A stretch of DNA of 64,000 bases from Polynucleobacter sp. AP-Kolm-20A-A1 (GTDB lineage: Bacteria > Pseudomonadota > Gammaproteobacteria > Burkholderiales > Burkholderiaceae), in the NCBI RefSeq assembly GCF_018688315.1, contig NZ_CP061315.1, positions 310,001 to 374,000 of the forward strand, read 5' to 3'. Under the pieces are notes generated by a model. It was given only the letters and a program-made list of their open reading frames with translations. It was not told where the DNA came from and did not search any database. Positions 41,245 to 51,294 of the stretch are shown here, one piece after another. Both the position numbers and the translations under genes were made by a program. Numbering within the stretch: the first letter of the stretch is position 1; every line of letters starts with the position of its first letter.

Positions 41245-42237
41245 ATGAGTAAATGTTTATCTAACAATTTGAGCGACATGCAGACTGTGCAGCCAACTAT
41301 GTTGACTGCTAAAGAGCTGCTAGCGCACGCCATGGCTCCAGTCTATCGAGTCATTAATGGCTTACTCGTTGTTACTGTATTTATGGTGGTTGGTCTCTGG
41401 CTCTCAGGCAACGGTACAAACGCCGGTGCTTTTGACTTAGCTCGTATTCTGGTTCCAGACGAAGCGCGCCATATGGTTTGGAGCAATGGATTTGGCATGC
41501 TCAACCAATACAAAGAATCTAATGAAGTAGCTTCTGCTTCAGCTGCCGATACTGAAATCGCAGCAGTGATCTATAACAAGTCTAAGTTGCCAGCGACGAC
41601 AGGCTTGGCTAGCGCTAAGCAGCAGACCGTTGCCTTGCTCATGCCTTCCGTAGCGCAAATGCAGGTGAAATCGATTTCTCATTTGTCAGATCGTATTCCG
41701 ACATCGAGGATTGATCCCCAGGCTTTGGATAGCAACTTGATGGGCTCTATTCAGAATCAACGTGCTGTAGCAGACTTCTTTGAAAAGAAGTACAGCCTCG
41801 ATCGTGCCAAGATTGAAGAGTATGTTTCTAATACCATCTTGATTGCTAAAGAAGTCAATATTGATCCAGTGCTTTTGTTGGCGGTGATTTCAGTCGAGTC
41901 CAACTTCAATCCAAACACGAAGAGTCATGCTGGCGCCGAAGGTTTGATGCAAGTAATGACTTCAGTGCATAAAGATAAGTACGCAATCTTTGGCGGAACT
42001 TCTGAGGCTGCTAAGCCGGAAGTGAATATCCGTGTTGGCGCTTACATCCTGAAGTACCTCATTGCTACAGCAGGCTCATTGCGCAATGGCTTGAAGTATT
42101 ACGTTGGTGCTGCAAATGCTGAAGATGATGGCGGCTATGCCGACAAGGTAATGGCTGAAAGAAATCGCTTGATTGGTTTATGTCAGAACCGTTCATCTAA
42201 TCGCTTGACACTAAACGGCAAGGATTTGCGCTCTTAA
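41245..42237 (+). CDS. Lytic transglycosylase (SLT domain), membrane-anchored
   Basis: The 330-residue protein has one N-terminal helix (about 38-55), an Ala/Ser-rich linker and a C-terminal SLT domain. The catalytic glutamate is E218 in VISVESNFNP, with SHAGAEGLMQVM after it, both typical of Slt/MltC-type enzymes. It cleaves the MurNAc-GlcNAc bond in peptidoglycan and leaves a 1,6-anhydro end. The start could also be the ATG at 41278, because the one at 41245 has only a distant TGAGG. It is preceded by a good promoter and followed by a bidirectional terminator. Confidence 0.87.
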   Translation: MSKCLSNNLSDMQTVQPTMLTAKELLAHAMAPVYRVINGLLVVTVFMVVGLWLSGNGTNAGAFDLARILVPDEARHMVWSNGFGMLNQYKESNEVASASAADTEIAAVIYNKSKLPATTGLASAKQQTVALLMPSVAQMQVKSISHLSDRIPTSRIDPQALDSNLMGSIQNQRAVADFFEKKYSLDRAKIEEYVSNTILIAKEVNIDPVLLLAVISVESNFNPNTKSHAGAEGLMQVMTSVHKDKYAIFGGTSEAAKPEVNIRVGAYILKYLIATAGSLRNGLKYYVGAANAEDDGGYADKVMAERNRLIGLCQNRSSNRLTLNGKDLRS

Positions 42238-42269
42238 GCTATTGATCATTGCTTGATCGAAGAATATAA

Positions 42270-42293
42270 AAAAGCCACCCTAGGGTGGCTTTT
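42270..42293. terminator. Bidirectional terminator between transglycosylase and FKBP genes
   Basis: Perfect palindrome with arms AAAAGCCACCCT and AGGGTGGCTTTT, working for both converging genes since each strand ends in a short U-run. Confidence 0.8.
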
Positions 42294-42316
42294 GCTTTAC
42301 TGCCTATCTAGCGCTA

Positions 42317-42664
42317 TTAGTTAACGCCGTGCAATTCCACATCAAACACGAGAGTCGCATTCGGAGGAATCACACCGCCTGCACCGCGTGGTCCATAACC
42401 CATTTCAGAAGGGATGATGAGAGTGCGCTTGCCACCAATTTTCATACCAGCAACACCTTCGTCCCAGCCCTTAATTACATGGCCAGCACCTAATGGGAAG
42501 CTAAAGAGTTGTCCGCGATCTAAGGAGCTATCAAACTTCTGACCTTTGTGGTCAGCAGCTTTCTCGTCATACAGCCAGCCGGTGTAATGTACGTCCACAT
42601 GATTGCCTTTTGTAGCTTCTTTGCCTTCGCCAACAACGGTATCGATTTTTTTGAGTTCACTCAT
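42317..42664 (-). CDS. FKBP-type peptidyl-prolyl cis-trans isomerase
   Basis: The 115-residue single FKBP domain has the classic blocks [33 protein letters not shown] and [19 protein letters not shown], with all usual hydrophobic pocket residues. No signal peptide, so it is cytoplasmic and likely assists protein folding. It is a single gene with its own promoter region shared with a divergent gene. Confidence 0.92.
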   Translation of the reverse strand: MSELKKIDTVVGEGKEATKGNHVDVHYTGWLYDEKAADHKGQKFDSSLDRGQLFSFPLGAGHVIKGWDEGVAGMKIGGKRTLIIPSEMGYGPRGAGGVIPPNATLVFDVELHGVN

Positions 42665-42749
42665 GATGTTTTCCTATTTCACGCAAATTGATGGGCTAGT
42701 ATATTCTGAGCTCTGTAAATTGACAGCAAGCCAACTTTAGTTAAAACGT

Positions 42750-43766
42750 ATGACAAATTATTGGGCAAATTCTGCCTACAGCACTCTAGCAGCTAGTCCT
42801 GATCATCAGTTACTGGTGACAGATGATTTTTTGCGTACTTATATGGCCAGGCCGGAGCTCGCGCTAGTCCCTGAATCTTGCCCGAATGAGCGTGCTTTGC
42901 ACCAGCGCTTGACCGATAACCCGCGTGTTGAAGTATCTGAGGCTGAAATCGCTGCAATGGCCGATGTGGACATCCAAGAGAACTATCGCGTTTGGTTGCG
43001 CTATCGGGCGCGCCTACTTTCAGCTAGCTCCCTAGAGAGTTTTTATATGAGCTTATTTAAAGGTGAGGGCGTAGATGTTCCACCTTTGTTTATTTCATTG
43101 CTGGCCCAAATTTTTGTAAGGCATATTCTGGGTGATGACGCTCATCCATTGGAAGTGCGGATGGGGGAGCTTTTCTTTAGGACTCAGAAAATCACTGTCA
43201 TCGAAGATGGCATCGTGATGGGAGCGGATGAAGAGGTAGTGGCTCGCAATGCGCAAGCGGGCGAGACAGGCAACATCATGGATTTGCTCAAAGGTAAATC
43301 GATGAGTATGCGCTCGGCGGATCTGGATGTAATTCATGAAGACAATGCTGATGAGTATTGGCTGCGCAACGAAGACTTTGATTTGGCAGTTCAACTCAAT
43401 TTTGGTCACGAGCCTATCAATCATTTTTGTCGCGTTTTAGAAAAATGGGTCAAGCATTTCTTAGGTGCCAGCGTTCGCATAACGCCTATGCAGCAAATTA
43501 GCGATCCCAAATGGTCATGGCATGTTGGCTTGGATGCGGCTGCAACTGAAGTTCTGAATAAGCTCTACAACAAAGAGTTGGTTGAGGCGGATGAGCTGCA
43601 AAAAGTCATTTGCTTATTCCGACTAGACTTTATTGACGAGGCTGCTGTAGCTAAGGCTCAAGCAGGCAAGCCGGTCTATATGGCCATTGCCATGAATGAT
43701 CAGCAGCAGCTCAAGTTAAAACCTCAAAACCTACTATTTAATCTGCCGCTGGCAAAAGCTTCTTAA
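42750..43766 (+). CDS. DUF6352-like protein of unknown function
   Basis: This 338-residue soluble protein starts TNYWANSAYSTL and contains QITVIEDG-like, MGELFFRTQKITVIEDGIVM and HVGLDAAATEVLNKLYN segments. I recall similar proteins in Burkholderiales under DUF6352, but no function is known to me. No signal peptide or membrane helix. The last bases overlap the end of the convergent MFS gene by 4 bases. It is a single gene after the FKBP gene, 85 bases away, on the opposite strand. Confidence 0.65.
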   Translation: MTNYWANSAYSTLAASPDHQLLVTDDFLRTYMARPELALVPESCPNERALHQRLTDNPRVEVSEAEIAAMADVDIQENYRVWLRYRARLLSASSLESFYMSLFKGEGVDVPPLFISLLAQIFVRHILGDDAHPLEVRMGELFFRTQKITVIEDGIVMGADEEVVARNAQAGETGNIMDLLKGKSMSMRSADLDVIHEDNADEYWLRNEDFDLAVQLNFGHEPINHFCRVLEKWVKHFLGASVRITPMQQISDPKWSWHVGLDAAATEVLNKLYNKELVEADELQKVICLFRLDFIDEAAVAKAQAGKPVYMAIAMNDQQQLKLKPQNLLFNLPLAKAS

Positions 43767-44959
43767 GCTGGGGTCTGTGACTTTTTACGTTGCTGAGCGA
43801 GCCAGTAAAGCGCAAGCCCAGTAATCGCTACGGGAATCAGTGATCCCCAATTCAGAATGCTCCACCCATGAGAAGTGACGAGGGCGCCTGAACCAAAAGA
43901 GGTGAAAGCCATGGTGCCAAAGACAAAGAAGTTAATTGCTGCTTGAGCTTTGTCTCGTTCGTTAGGTTGATATGCGGTCATTGCCAAAGAAGTGGCTCCG
44001 GTAAATAAAAAGTTCCAGCCGACACCTAGTAAAAATAAAGCAATAAAGAATTGATGCAGGTCAGTGCCGGTAAGCGCAATGGCGATACAGATGAAGTTCA
44101 GCAGCACTCCGACGCCCATAATCTTTAATGTCCCAAATCTCTGAATGAGGGAGCCCGTAAAAAATCCGGGTGCAAACATTCCAATCACATGCCACTCTAG
44201 AACTAAAGCGGTGTCCGAGAAAGGCAGTCCGCAGATCTGCATCGCTAAAGGCGTGGCGGCCATTAATAGATTCATCACCCCATAACCTAAAGCTGCACCA
44301 ATGATGGCAACTACAAATACAGGCTGACGAAGAATCACGTTTAAGGGGCGCCCATCAGAGAGCGAATGTTGAGTCTTTAACTCTTGGGGGAAGTGAATGA
44401 ACTGCATCACAAAGATGCCAATGAAGCCTGCGATAGAGAGGGTCAGGTAGGCACCCAGAAAAGCGGTATCAAAGAGGTCTCTTGTCCATGAGGCGAGGTT
44501 GGGTCCGATAACGGCGCCAAGGATGCCGCCAGCAAGCACCCAAGAAACCGCTTTGTCACGCTGCTTTAGGTCTGTCAGTTCTGCTGCAGCAAAGCGATAA
44601 AGCTGACCATTGGCGCTGTAGTAGCCGGCAATAAAGGTACCCATGACCAAAAGCCAAAAGTTTTTGCTCACAGCAGCGTAGGCGCATAAAAGTGCGGACA
44701 GCATTGCCACCAGCAGACCCAGCTGAAATGAAATCTTGCGCCCAAAATAGTTCTGGGATTTGGCTACGATGGAGGTGGAAAAGGCGCCTCCAACTACATA
44801 GCCCATAACAGGAAGGGTAGCCATCCAGCTTACTGGCGCCAAACTAAGACCCACTAGGCCATTAATGGCAATAAAAGTGACGTTATTGGTTAGAAATAGC
44901 CCCTGACAAATTATCAGCAGCACTAGGTTTCTGTTGAGTAAGGGATGTTTGCTGGTCAT
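43763..44959 (-). CDS. MFS family transporter
   Basis: The 398-residue protein has twelve predicted helices. The loop between helices 2 and 3 contains KSQNYFGRKISF, which resembles the MFS motif A (GxxxDRxGRR). No substrate-defining motif is visible. It might be a drug or metabolite exporter. It is single, convergent with the DUF6352 gene and divergent from icd with a 236-base gap. Confidence 0.85.
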   Translation of the reverse strand: MTSKHPLLNRNLVLLIICQGLFLTNNVTFIAINGLVGLSLAPVSWMATLPVMGYVVGGAFSTSIVAKSQNYFGRKISFQLGLLVAMLSALLCAYAAVSKNFWLLVMGTFIAGYYSANGQLYRFAAAELTDLKQRDKAVSWVLAGGILGAVIGPNLASWTRDLFDTAFLGAYLTLSIAGFIGIFVMQFIHFPQELKTQHSLSDGRPLNVILRQPVFVVAIIGAALGYGVMNLLMAATPLAMQICGLPFSDTALVLEWHVIGMFAPGFFTGSLIQRFGTLKIMGVGVLLNFICIAIALTGTDLHQFFIALFLLGVGWNFLFTGATSLAMTAYQPNERDKAQAAINFFVFGTMAFTSFGSGALVTSHGWSILNWGSLIPVAITGLALYWLAQQRKKSQTPA

Positions 44960-45195
44960 GACCTGCAGTTTACGGTTATTTTGCAGTATTGGTTAGCTCG
45001 GTGGATTCCCTTAAATTGCCCTTTATCAACGGTTTTCTGGGTCAAAACCACCATTTTTGCCAGGTCCAATGATTTAAAATGGAGGACTCGTCTCATTGGC
45101 AATTGGTGCGCTAAAAGCGACTTGCAAAATGGGGATTTGAGGGCGACAGGGTAAAAACCTGACTCTGTAATTTGTTCAATATTGAGGAAACATTC

Positions 45196-47430
45196 ATGGC
45201 TTCAGATAAATCAAAGATTATTTATACGCTGACAGATGAGGCGCCACTTTTGGCCACCCGTTCATTTCTGCCAATCATTCGCACTTTTGCAGCCCCTGCT
45301 GGTGTTGAGGTTGCGACAAGCGATATTTCAGTTGCTGCTCGTATCTTGGCCGAGTTTCCTGAATGCCTTACCCCTGAACAGCAAGTCCCAAATAATTTGG
45401 CTGAGCTGGGGAAAATGACTTTATTGCCTGACACCAATATTATTAAATTACCAAATATTAGCGCCTCGGTTCCTCAGTTGCTTGCCGCAATTAAAGAGTT
45501 GCAATCCAAAGGCTACAAGATTCCCGATTTCCCTGAAGATCCAAAATCGGATGAGGAAAAATCTATTCGTGCCCGCTATTCAAAATGCTTGGGCAGCGCT
45601 GTAAATCCGGTGTTACGTGAAGGCAACTCTGATCGTCGTGCTCCCCCTGCTGTGAAGCGTTACGCTCGTAAGAATCCGCACTCGATGGGGGAGTGGAGTC
45701 AAGCTTCACGCACTCACGTTTCTCACATGCATGGCGGTGATTTCTACGCTGGTGAGAAGTCAATGACGATGACTAAGGCGTGTGATGTAAAGATGGACTT
45801 GGTAACCAAGAGCGGTAAGACCATTGTCCTCAAGCCAAAAGTCTCCCTATTGGCTGGCGAAATCATCGATAGCATGTATATGAGTAAAAAAGCGCTTTGT
45901 GAGTTCTACGAGAAAGAGATTGAAGATGCTTATAAGACTGGCATGATGTTGTCCTTGCACGTGAAGGCAACCATGATGAAAGTTTCGCACCCAATCGTAT
46001 TCGGTCACGCTGTAAAGATTTTCTACAAAGATGCTTTTGCTAAACACGCTAAGTTGTTTGAAGAATTGGGTGTGAATGCCAATAATGGCATGAGTAGCCT
46101 ATATGAAAAGATCAAAACTTTGCCGGAATCTAAGCGTGAAGAAATTATCAAAGACCTGCATGCCTGCCATGAGCATCGCCCTGCTTTAGCGATGGTTGAC
46201 TCTGCGAAAGGTATTACGAATTTATTTTCACCTAGCGATGTGATCGTGGATGCTTCTATGCCAGCCATGATTCGCGCTGGCGGAAAAATGTGGGGCGCGG
46301 ATGGTCGTTTGCATGATACGAAAGCGGTAATTCCAGAAAGTACCTTTGCGCGTATCTATCAAGAAATGATTAATTTCTGTAAGACACACGGTAACTTTGA
46401 CCCAACAACCATGGGTACCGTTCCAAACGTGGGCTTGATGGCTCAACAGGCTGAAGAGTACGGCTCACATGACAAGACTTTTGAGATTCCAGAGGCTGGT
46501 GTAGCCCGCATTGTTGCTGACGACGGCACAGTATTGCTCGAGCAAAATGTAGAAGAGGGTGATATCTGGCGTATGTGTCAGGTTAAAGACGCCCCAATTC
46601 GTGACTGGGTCAAGTTAGCCGTTAATCGTGCACGTCTTTCTAATACTCCAGCAGTATTCTGGTTAGATGAATACCGTCCACACGAAGCTGAGTTGATCAA
46701 GAAGGTAAATACTTACCTTAAAGATTATGATCTCACAGGCGTTGACATTCAGATTATGTCTCAGACACGTGCCATGCGTTACACCTTAGAGCGTGTGATT
46801 CGTGGCAAGGACACCATCTCTGTAACAGGTAATATTTTGCGTGACTACCTTACAGACTTGTTCCCGATTATGGAATTGGGAACAAGTGCAAAGATGTTGT
46901 CCATCGTGCCTTTGATGGCTGGTGGCGGCTTGTTTGAAACTGGTGCAGGTGGTTCTGCGCCAAAGCATGTCCAACAGTTAGTGGAAGAAAATCACTTACG
47001 TTGGGATTCTCTTGGCGAGTTCATGGCTTTAGCGGTTTCTCTTGAGGATATTGGGGACAAGACTGGTAACTCAAAAGTGAAGCTTTTGGCACGCACTTTG
47101 GACGAGGCTACTGGTAAGTTATTGGACAACAATAAGTCACCTTCACCACGTACAGGCGAGCTTGACAATCGCGGTAGCCAGTTCTACTTGGCAATGTACT
47201 GGGCTGAAGCATTGGCCGCCCAAACCGAAGACAAGGAATTGCAAGCGTTCTTTGCACCTTTGGCAAAAGCGTTAATGGAGAATGAGCAAAAAATTACAGC
47301 TGAACTCAAGGCGGTTCAAGGTAAGCCAGCAGATATCGGCGGTTACTTTATGCCTGATGCCGAGAAGTTTGAAGCGGTGATGCGTCCTAGCTCTACTTTT
47401 AATGCAGTCCTAAAATCCGCAGGGATTTAA
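45196..47430 (+). CDS. icd: Monomeric NADP-dependent isocitrate dehydrogenase
   Basis: The 744-residue enzyme oxidises isocitrate to 2-oxoglutarate in the TCA cycle with NADP. Start ATG 45196 is preceded by GAGGAA. A longer TTG start at 45172 is not favoured. The size and the segments starting [52 protein letters not shown] (seen as [18 protein letters not shown]) and [18 protein letters not shown] are typical of the monomeric (IDH type II) family, unrelated in length to the dimeric Icd. A strong TTCG-loop terminator follows. Confidence 0.93.
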   Translation: MASDKSKIIYTLTDEAPLLATRSFLPIIRTFAAPAGVEVATSDISVAARILAEFPECLTPEQQVPNNLAELGKMTLLPDTNIIKLPNISASVPQLLAAIKELQSKGYKIPDFPEDPKSDEEKSIRARYSKCLGSAVNPVLREGNSDRRAPPAVKRYARKNPHSMGEWSQASRTHVSHMHGGDFYAGEKSMTMTKACDVKMDLVTKSGKTIVLKPKVSLLAGEIIDSMYMSKKALCEFYEKEIEDAYKTGMMLSLHVKATMMKVSHPIVFGHAVKIFYKDAFAKHAKLFEELGVNANNGMSSLYEKIKTLPESKREEIIKDLHACHEHRPALAMVDSAKGITNLFSPSDVIVDASMPAMIRAGGKMWGADGRLHDTKAVIPESTFARIYQEMINFCKTHGNFDPTTMGTVPNVGLMAQQAEEYGSHDKTFEIPEAGVARIVADDGTVLLEQNVEEGDIWRMCQVKDAPIRDWVKLAVNRARLSNTPAVFWLDEYRPHEAELIKKVNTYLKDYDLTGVDIQIMSQTRAMRYTLERVIRGKDTISVTGNILRDYLTDLFPIMELGTSAKMLSIVPLMAGGGLFETGAGGSAPKHVQQLVEENHLRWDSLGEFMALAVSLEDIGDKTGNSKVKLLARTLDEATGKLLDNNKSPSPRTGELDNRGSQFYLAMYWAEALAAQTEDKELQAFFAPLAKALMENEQKITAELKAVQGKPADIGGYFMPDAEKFEAVMRPSSTFNAVLKSAGI

Positions 47431-47478
47431 TAGGTAGAAGCGCTAAGTATCTATTTTTTTAAATTAGTTTTAATATTT

Positions 47479-47506
47479 AAAGGCAAACCTTCGGGTTTGC
47501 CTTTTT
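47479..47506 (+). terminator. Terminator of icd
   Basis: Eleven-base arms AAAGGCAAACC (47479-47489) and GGTTTGCCTTT (47494-47504) closed by the stable TTCG tetraloop and a U-tract. Confidence 0.9.
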
Positions 47507-47539
47507 AATTTATAAATTCCTATTTACTATTTTTGTGTG

Positions 47540-47947
47540 ATGCCAAAACCAAAAGACCTGGTTGAATTGAGTTATCTGAGCGAAGCAGTCTCGGATATGT
47601 CATTTCTTGGCTTAATGCGTTTGCTGGAGTCAGCTCGCGCCTTTAATCAGGCAAATGGTATTTCTGGGATTCTCTTATATGACAACCAGCAGTTTGGTCA
47701 GATCATTGAAGGTGAGCGCGCAAGCGTGATGAAGGCCTGGAAACGCATTCAGGAAGACAAGCGTCATCATCGGGTTGAGCTGTTAGAAATTCGGGAGATT
47801 TCAGAGCGCAGTTTCCCAGATTGGTTGCTGCGCTTCTACGGTGGCGAAACGCTTACTCGAGACTATCCAGCTCTTGCTGAGATGGTTGGCGGCATGGATA
47901 AACATAGTATGGCCCTCATGAATAAGATGCGCGAAACCGAGCGCTAA
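47540..47947 (+). CDS. BLUF-domain blue-light photoreceptor
   Basis: This 135-residue single-domain protein carries flavin-binding BLUF residues Y12, N36, Q54 and W95, with the same offsets as in cyanobacterial TePixD (Y8, N32, Q50, W91). The motif block GISGILLYDNQQF and EGERASV follow the usual pattern. Blue light shifts the hydrogen bonding of the bound FAD. No output domain is fused, so it must act through a partner protein or be a short regulator. It follows the icd terminator and has its own ATG at 47540, with an in-frame GTG just before. No obvious partner is adjacent. Confidence 0.88.
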   Translation: MPKPKDLVELSYLSEAVSDMSFLGLMRLLESARAFNQANGISGILLYDNQQFGQIIEGERASVMKAWKRIQEDKRHHRVELLEIREISERSFPDWLLRFYGGETLTRDYPALAEMVGGMDKHSMALMNKMRETER

Positions 47948-48022
47948 TACTTCTTTAGGCGTCTTCAGCAATAAAACAGTATCAGTAGCAAAATAGCCTC
48001 ATTACATTCATTGAGGTGAGAT

Positions 48023-48985
48023 ATGCGTTTTATTGATAGAACCATCCTTCCGAGTGATATTACCCCTCAAGCAGTTTTTGAAAATCGCCGCTCCTTGATT
48101 AAGGCTGCCGCTGCAGGTAGCTTTGGTATGGCCCTGGCGCCTTGGTTTTCTAGGGAGGCGCTTGCGGCTAATCCTGAAAAGCTGAATGTACAACTCAATG
48201 CTACGTATTCCGCCGCAGATGAAACTACCCCCTATAAATACGCCACAACGTATAACAACTTTTATGAGTTTGGAACGGATAAAGCGGACCCCGCTGCAAA
48301 TGCACACACCCTACAAACAAAGCCATGGTCTATTTCAATTGAGGGCTTAGTAAAGAAGCCCGTCACTCTTGATATTGACGCATTGCTCAAGCTAGCGCCA
48401 ATGGAAGAGCGCATTTACAGAATGCGTTGTGTTGAGGGTTGGTCGATGGTCATTCCTTGGGATGGATTTTCTTTATCGAAGCTGATCAGTAAAGTCGAGC
48501 CGTTGGGATCTGCAAAGTTCGTCGAATTTATTTCCTTGGCAGATCGTAAGCAAATGCCGGGGGTCAAGAGCAATATTATTGATTGGCCTTATCGTGAGGG
48601 CTTGCGAATGGACGAGGCTATGAATCCTTTGACTCTACTGACATTTGGTATGTATGGTGAAACCCTACCAAAACAAAACGGAGCCCCGGTGCGCATTGTG
48701 GTGCCATGGAAGTATGGCTTTAAGAGCGCTAAATCAATTGTCAAAATCCGATTTACTGAAGAGATGCCAAAAACAAGCTGGAGTCAATTTGATGCACGGG
48801 AATACGGCTTTTATTCCAACGTAAACCCTCAGGTTGACCATCCGCGCTGGAGTCAGGCAACGGAACGCCGGATTGGCGATAGTAAAGGTGTATTTGCGCC
48901 TAAGATCAAAACCCAAATGTTTAATGGATATGCCGACCAAGTAGCAAGCATGTATGCAGGAATGGATCTCAAGAAATACTATTAA
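48023..48985 (+). CDS. msrP: Protein-methionine-sulfoxide reductase catalytic subunit MsrP (YedY)
   Basis: The enzyme repairs oxidised methionines in periplasmic proteins with a molybdopterin cofactor. The 320-residue protein has a Tat signal ([12 protein letters not shown], 21-32, then the hydrophobic core) and the Mo ligand C136 in YRMRCVEGW. Other blocks are PMEERIYRM and [13 protein letters not shown]. Membrane partner MsrQ is usually adjacent, but here it lies at 56176. A lipocalin gene follows after 13 bases, so both may be cotranscribed. Confidence 0.92.
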   Translation: MRFIDRTILPSDITPQAVFENRRSLIKAAAAGSFGMALAPWFSREALAANPEKLNVQLNATYSAADETTPYKYATTYNNFYEFGTDKADPAANAHTLQTKPWSISIEGLVKKPVTLDIDALLKLAPMEERIYRMRCVEGWSMVIPWDGFSLSKLISKVEPLGSAKFVEFISLADRKQMPGVKSNIIDWPYREGLRMDEAMNPLTLLTFGMYGETLPKQNGAPVRIVVPWKYGFKSAKSIVKIRFTEEMPKTSWSQFDAREYGFYSNVNPQVDHPRWSQATERRIGDSKGVFAPKIKTQMFNGYADQVASMYAGMDLKKYY

Positions 48986-48998
48986 GTATGATTGGGTA

Positions 48999-49556
48999 AT
49001 GACTAAACTTTATTCCGCGGTATTTGCCAGCATTTTCTGCTTTATTTCTTTGACTGCCTATGGCCAGTCAGATGAATCAGTTAAAACCATTTCATCTTTG
49101 GATGTTCCACGATATTTAGGTACGTGGTATGAAATAGCCAAGTTTCCGAACTGGTTTCAGAAAAAGTGCGTCGGCAATACAAAGGCCGTATATTCAGTTA
49201 GGCCGGATGGAAATCTGAAAGTGCTCAATAGCTGTAAAACAGCCGATGGCAGCATGTCTGATGCTGAAGGTACAGCACGCCAGCTTGGCGCAAAAGACTC
49301 CCCTAAGTTGGAGGTACGTTTTGCACCCGCATGGCTTTCTTTCTTGCCCATGGTGTGGGGGGATTACTGGGTGATTGATCTGGACCCGCAATATCAAGTT
49401 GCTGCCGTCAGTGATCCACGCCGAGAATATTTATGGGTTCTATCTAGAAGCCCTCAGTTGGATAAGAAAGTCTATGATGATTTGCTACAACGTTTACAGG
49501 CGCAGCAGTTTGACGTGCGCAAACTAGAGATGACTACTCAAGCTGTATCGAAATAA
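48999..49556 (+). CDS. Exported lipocalin (Blc-like)
   Basis: I chose the ATG at 48999, since the signal peptide (cut near AYGQS) starts there. A start at 48954 would lie inside msrP. The 185-residue protein has the first lipocalin motif YLGTWYEIAKFPNWF and the C-terminal DPRREYLWVLSRSP. Blc proteins bind fatty acids or lysophospholipids and appear under envelope stress. No lipobox is seen, so it would be soluble in the periplasm. Location behind msrP fits a role in envelope damage repair. Confidence 0.85.
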   Translation: MTKLYSAVFASIFCFISLTAYGQSDESVKTISSLDVPRYLGTWYEIAKFPNWFQKKCVGNTKAVYSVRPDGNLKVLNSCKTADGSMSDAEGTARQLGAKDSPKLEVRFAPAWLSFLPMVWGDYWVIDLDPQYQVAAVSDPRREYLWVLSRSPQLDKKVYDDLLQRLQAQQFDVRKLEMTTQAVSK

Positions 49557-49572
49557 CTGAAATAAGAAAATC

Positions 49573-50496
49573 GTGACCGCACATCTATTGCCGCCAGGTA
49601 TTGAAGTTTTTGAGAGAGGCTGGCTATCAGCTAATAACATCCTGCATTATGGTGACACCGATGTATCTTTGGTGGACAGCGGTTTTCATGCTCATCAGAA
49701 CCTGACCTTATCTTTAGTTAGACATGCATTAGAAAAAAATGGGTTAGGTCAGCTAAATAAAGTAGTTAATACTCATCTCCATTCAGATCACTGTGGTGGT
49801 AATGCTGCTCTAGAAAAAGCGTTTGATTGTGAAATTTATATTCCGGCTGCCGAAGCCTTGGCCGTCAAGACATGGGATATGAATTTACTTAGCTATGAAA
49901 ACCTTGGGCAAGAGTGTCCCCGGTTTGCGCATCACAATGTATTGGTCCCAGGGCAGCAAATACAGTTGGGTCGATATCGATGGGATATCTTGGCAGCCCC
50001 TGGTCATGACCCGCATTCGGTGATGTTTTACCAGCCAGAGCATGAGATCTTGATTTCAGCTGATGCCTTGTGGGAAGAAGGATTTGGCGTCATCTTTCCG
50101 GAGCTTTGGGGTGAACCTGGATTTGAAGAAGTGGCGCAAACTTTAGACTTAATTGAATCACTGTCGATCAAGCTGGTGATTCCTGGTCATGGCAAACCTT
50201 TTGTGGATGTTGAAAAATCTTTATCTACAGCGCGCTCTCGATTGGATTATTTGGCCTCAGATCTTGATCGCAACGCTAGGCATGGTGCAAAGGTTTTATT
50301 GAAATACCGGCTATTGGAGTGGCGCAATCAAGAATTATCATCAATCAATGAGTGGATTGCTCAGACGCCTGCATTAATTAGTTCGGCCAAAATTCTGAAT
50401 ATGAGTATTGAAGAGTTTGTCGAATGGTTGCCAAAAGCTTTGGTGAAGTCAGGTGCAGCAAAGTTGGACGGCACTTGCCTGGTGGATCTAGCATAA
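49573..50496 (+). CDS. MBL-fold metallo-hydrolase
   Basis: The 307-residue protein starts with GTG at 49573 and has the metal motif THLHSDHCGGN (HxHxDH), then a VIPGHGKPFVD histidine near residue 215. The family covers lactonases, glyoxalase II and others. No more specific assignment is possible. It lies 16 bases after the lipocalin gene and 27 bases before the SDR gene, on the same strand, so an operon from msrP to the SDR gene is likely. Confidence 0.78.
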   Translation: MTAHLLPPGIEVFERGWLSANNILHYGDTDVSLVDSGFHAHQNLTLSLVRHALEKNGLGQLNKVVNTHLHSDHCGGNAALEKAFDCEIYIPAAEALAVKTWDMNLLSYENLGQECPRFAHHNVLVPGQQIQLGRYRWDILAAPGHDPHSVMFYQPEHEILISADALWEEGFGVIFPELWGEPGFEEVAQTLDLIESLSIKLVIPGHGKPFVDVEKSLSTARSRLDYLASDLDRNARHGAKVLLKYRLLEWRNQELSSINEWIAQTPALISSAKILNMSIEEFVEWLPKALVKSGAAKLDGTCLVDLA

Positions 50497-50523
50497 TCAA
50501 TATAAATAAAGCAAAGAGGAAAT

Positions 50524-51294
50524 ATGGAACATACCGTTTTAGTAACTGGCGCAACCGCTGGATTTGGTGAAGCAACCGCAAGACGTTTTTTGGCTAATGG
50601 CCATAAAGTCATTGCTGTTGGCAGAAGATTAGAGCGCTTAGAAGCATTGAAAAACTCATTGCCTGCTGATCAACAGAAAAAACTCCTCACCATGGTGGTA
50701 GACGTTTGTGATAGCGCCAAGGTGGATGCTCTGGCTGCCGCTTTGCCTGCTGAGTTTTCGAAGGTTACGGTGCTTGTGAATAATGCTGGCCTGGCATTGG
50801 GCTTAGAGCCTGCGCATAAAGCGTACTTGAGTGATTGGGATCAAATGATTGATACCAATATCAAAGGCTTGGTACACATGAGCCGCGCATTTTTACCAGG
50901 TATGGTTGACCGCAAATGCGGGCATGTAATCAATTTAGGATCTGTAGCTGCAAACTATCCCTACCCAGGTGGAAATGTCTACGGTGGTACTAAGGCGTTT
51001 GTAAAGCAGTTTAGTTTGAACTTGCGCGCTGACTTGATCGGCACCCCAGTGCGAGTCACCTGTATTGAGCCAGGCATGTGCGCCGGAACAGAGTTCTCAA
51101 ACGTTCGCTTTAAGGGTGATGATGAGAAAGCGGAGAAGGTTTATACCGGTGTTAAAGCCTTGAGCGCTGACGATGTTGCCGAAACGATCTACTGGTCAGC
51201 CACTTTGCCAAGTCACATGAATATTAATGTGCTTGAGGTGATGCCGGTGCAGCAAGCATTCAACGCATTTAACGTGCATCGTGGAGAGTTTTAA
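50524..51294 (+). CDS. Short-chain dehydrogenase (YdfG-like)
   Basis: The 256-residue enzyme has the NADP-binding motif TGATAGFGEATARRF, the NNAGLALG block and the catalytic Y-x3-K in YGGTKAFVKQF. YdfG oxidises 3-hydroxy acids and serine-like substrates with NADP. A C-terminal CIEPGMCAGTEFSNVRFKGD matches that subgroup. The ribosome binding site AAAGAGG precedes the ATG. Its end overlaps the convergent DUF2889 gene by 4 bases. Confidence 0.85.
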   Translation: MEHTVLVTGATAGFGEATARRFLANGHKVIAVGRRLERLEALKNSLPADQQKKLLTMVVDVCDSAKVDALAAALPAEFSKVTVLVNNAGLALGLEPAHKAYLSDWDQMIDTNIKGLVHMSRAFLPGMVDRKCGHVINLGSVAANYPYPGGNVYGGTKAFVKQFSLNLRADLIGTPVRVTCIEPGMCAGTEFSNVRFKGDDEKAEKVYTGVKALSADDVAETIYWSATLPSHMNINVLEVMPVQQAFNAFNVHRGEF

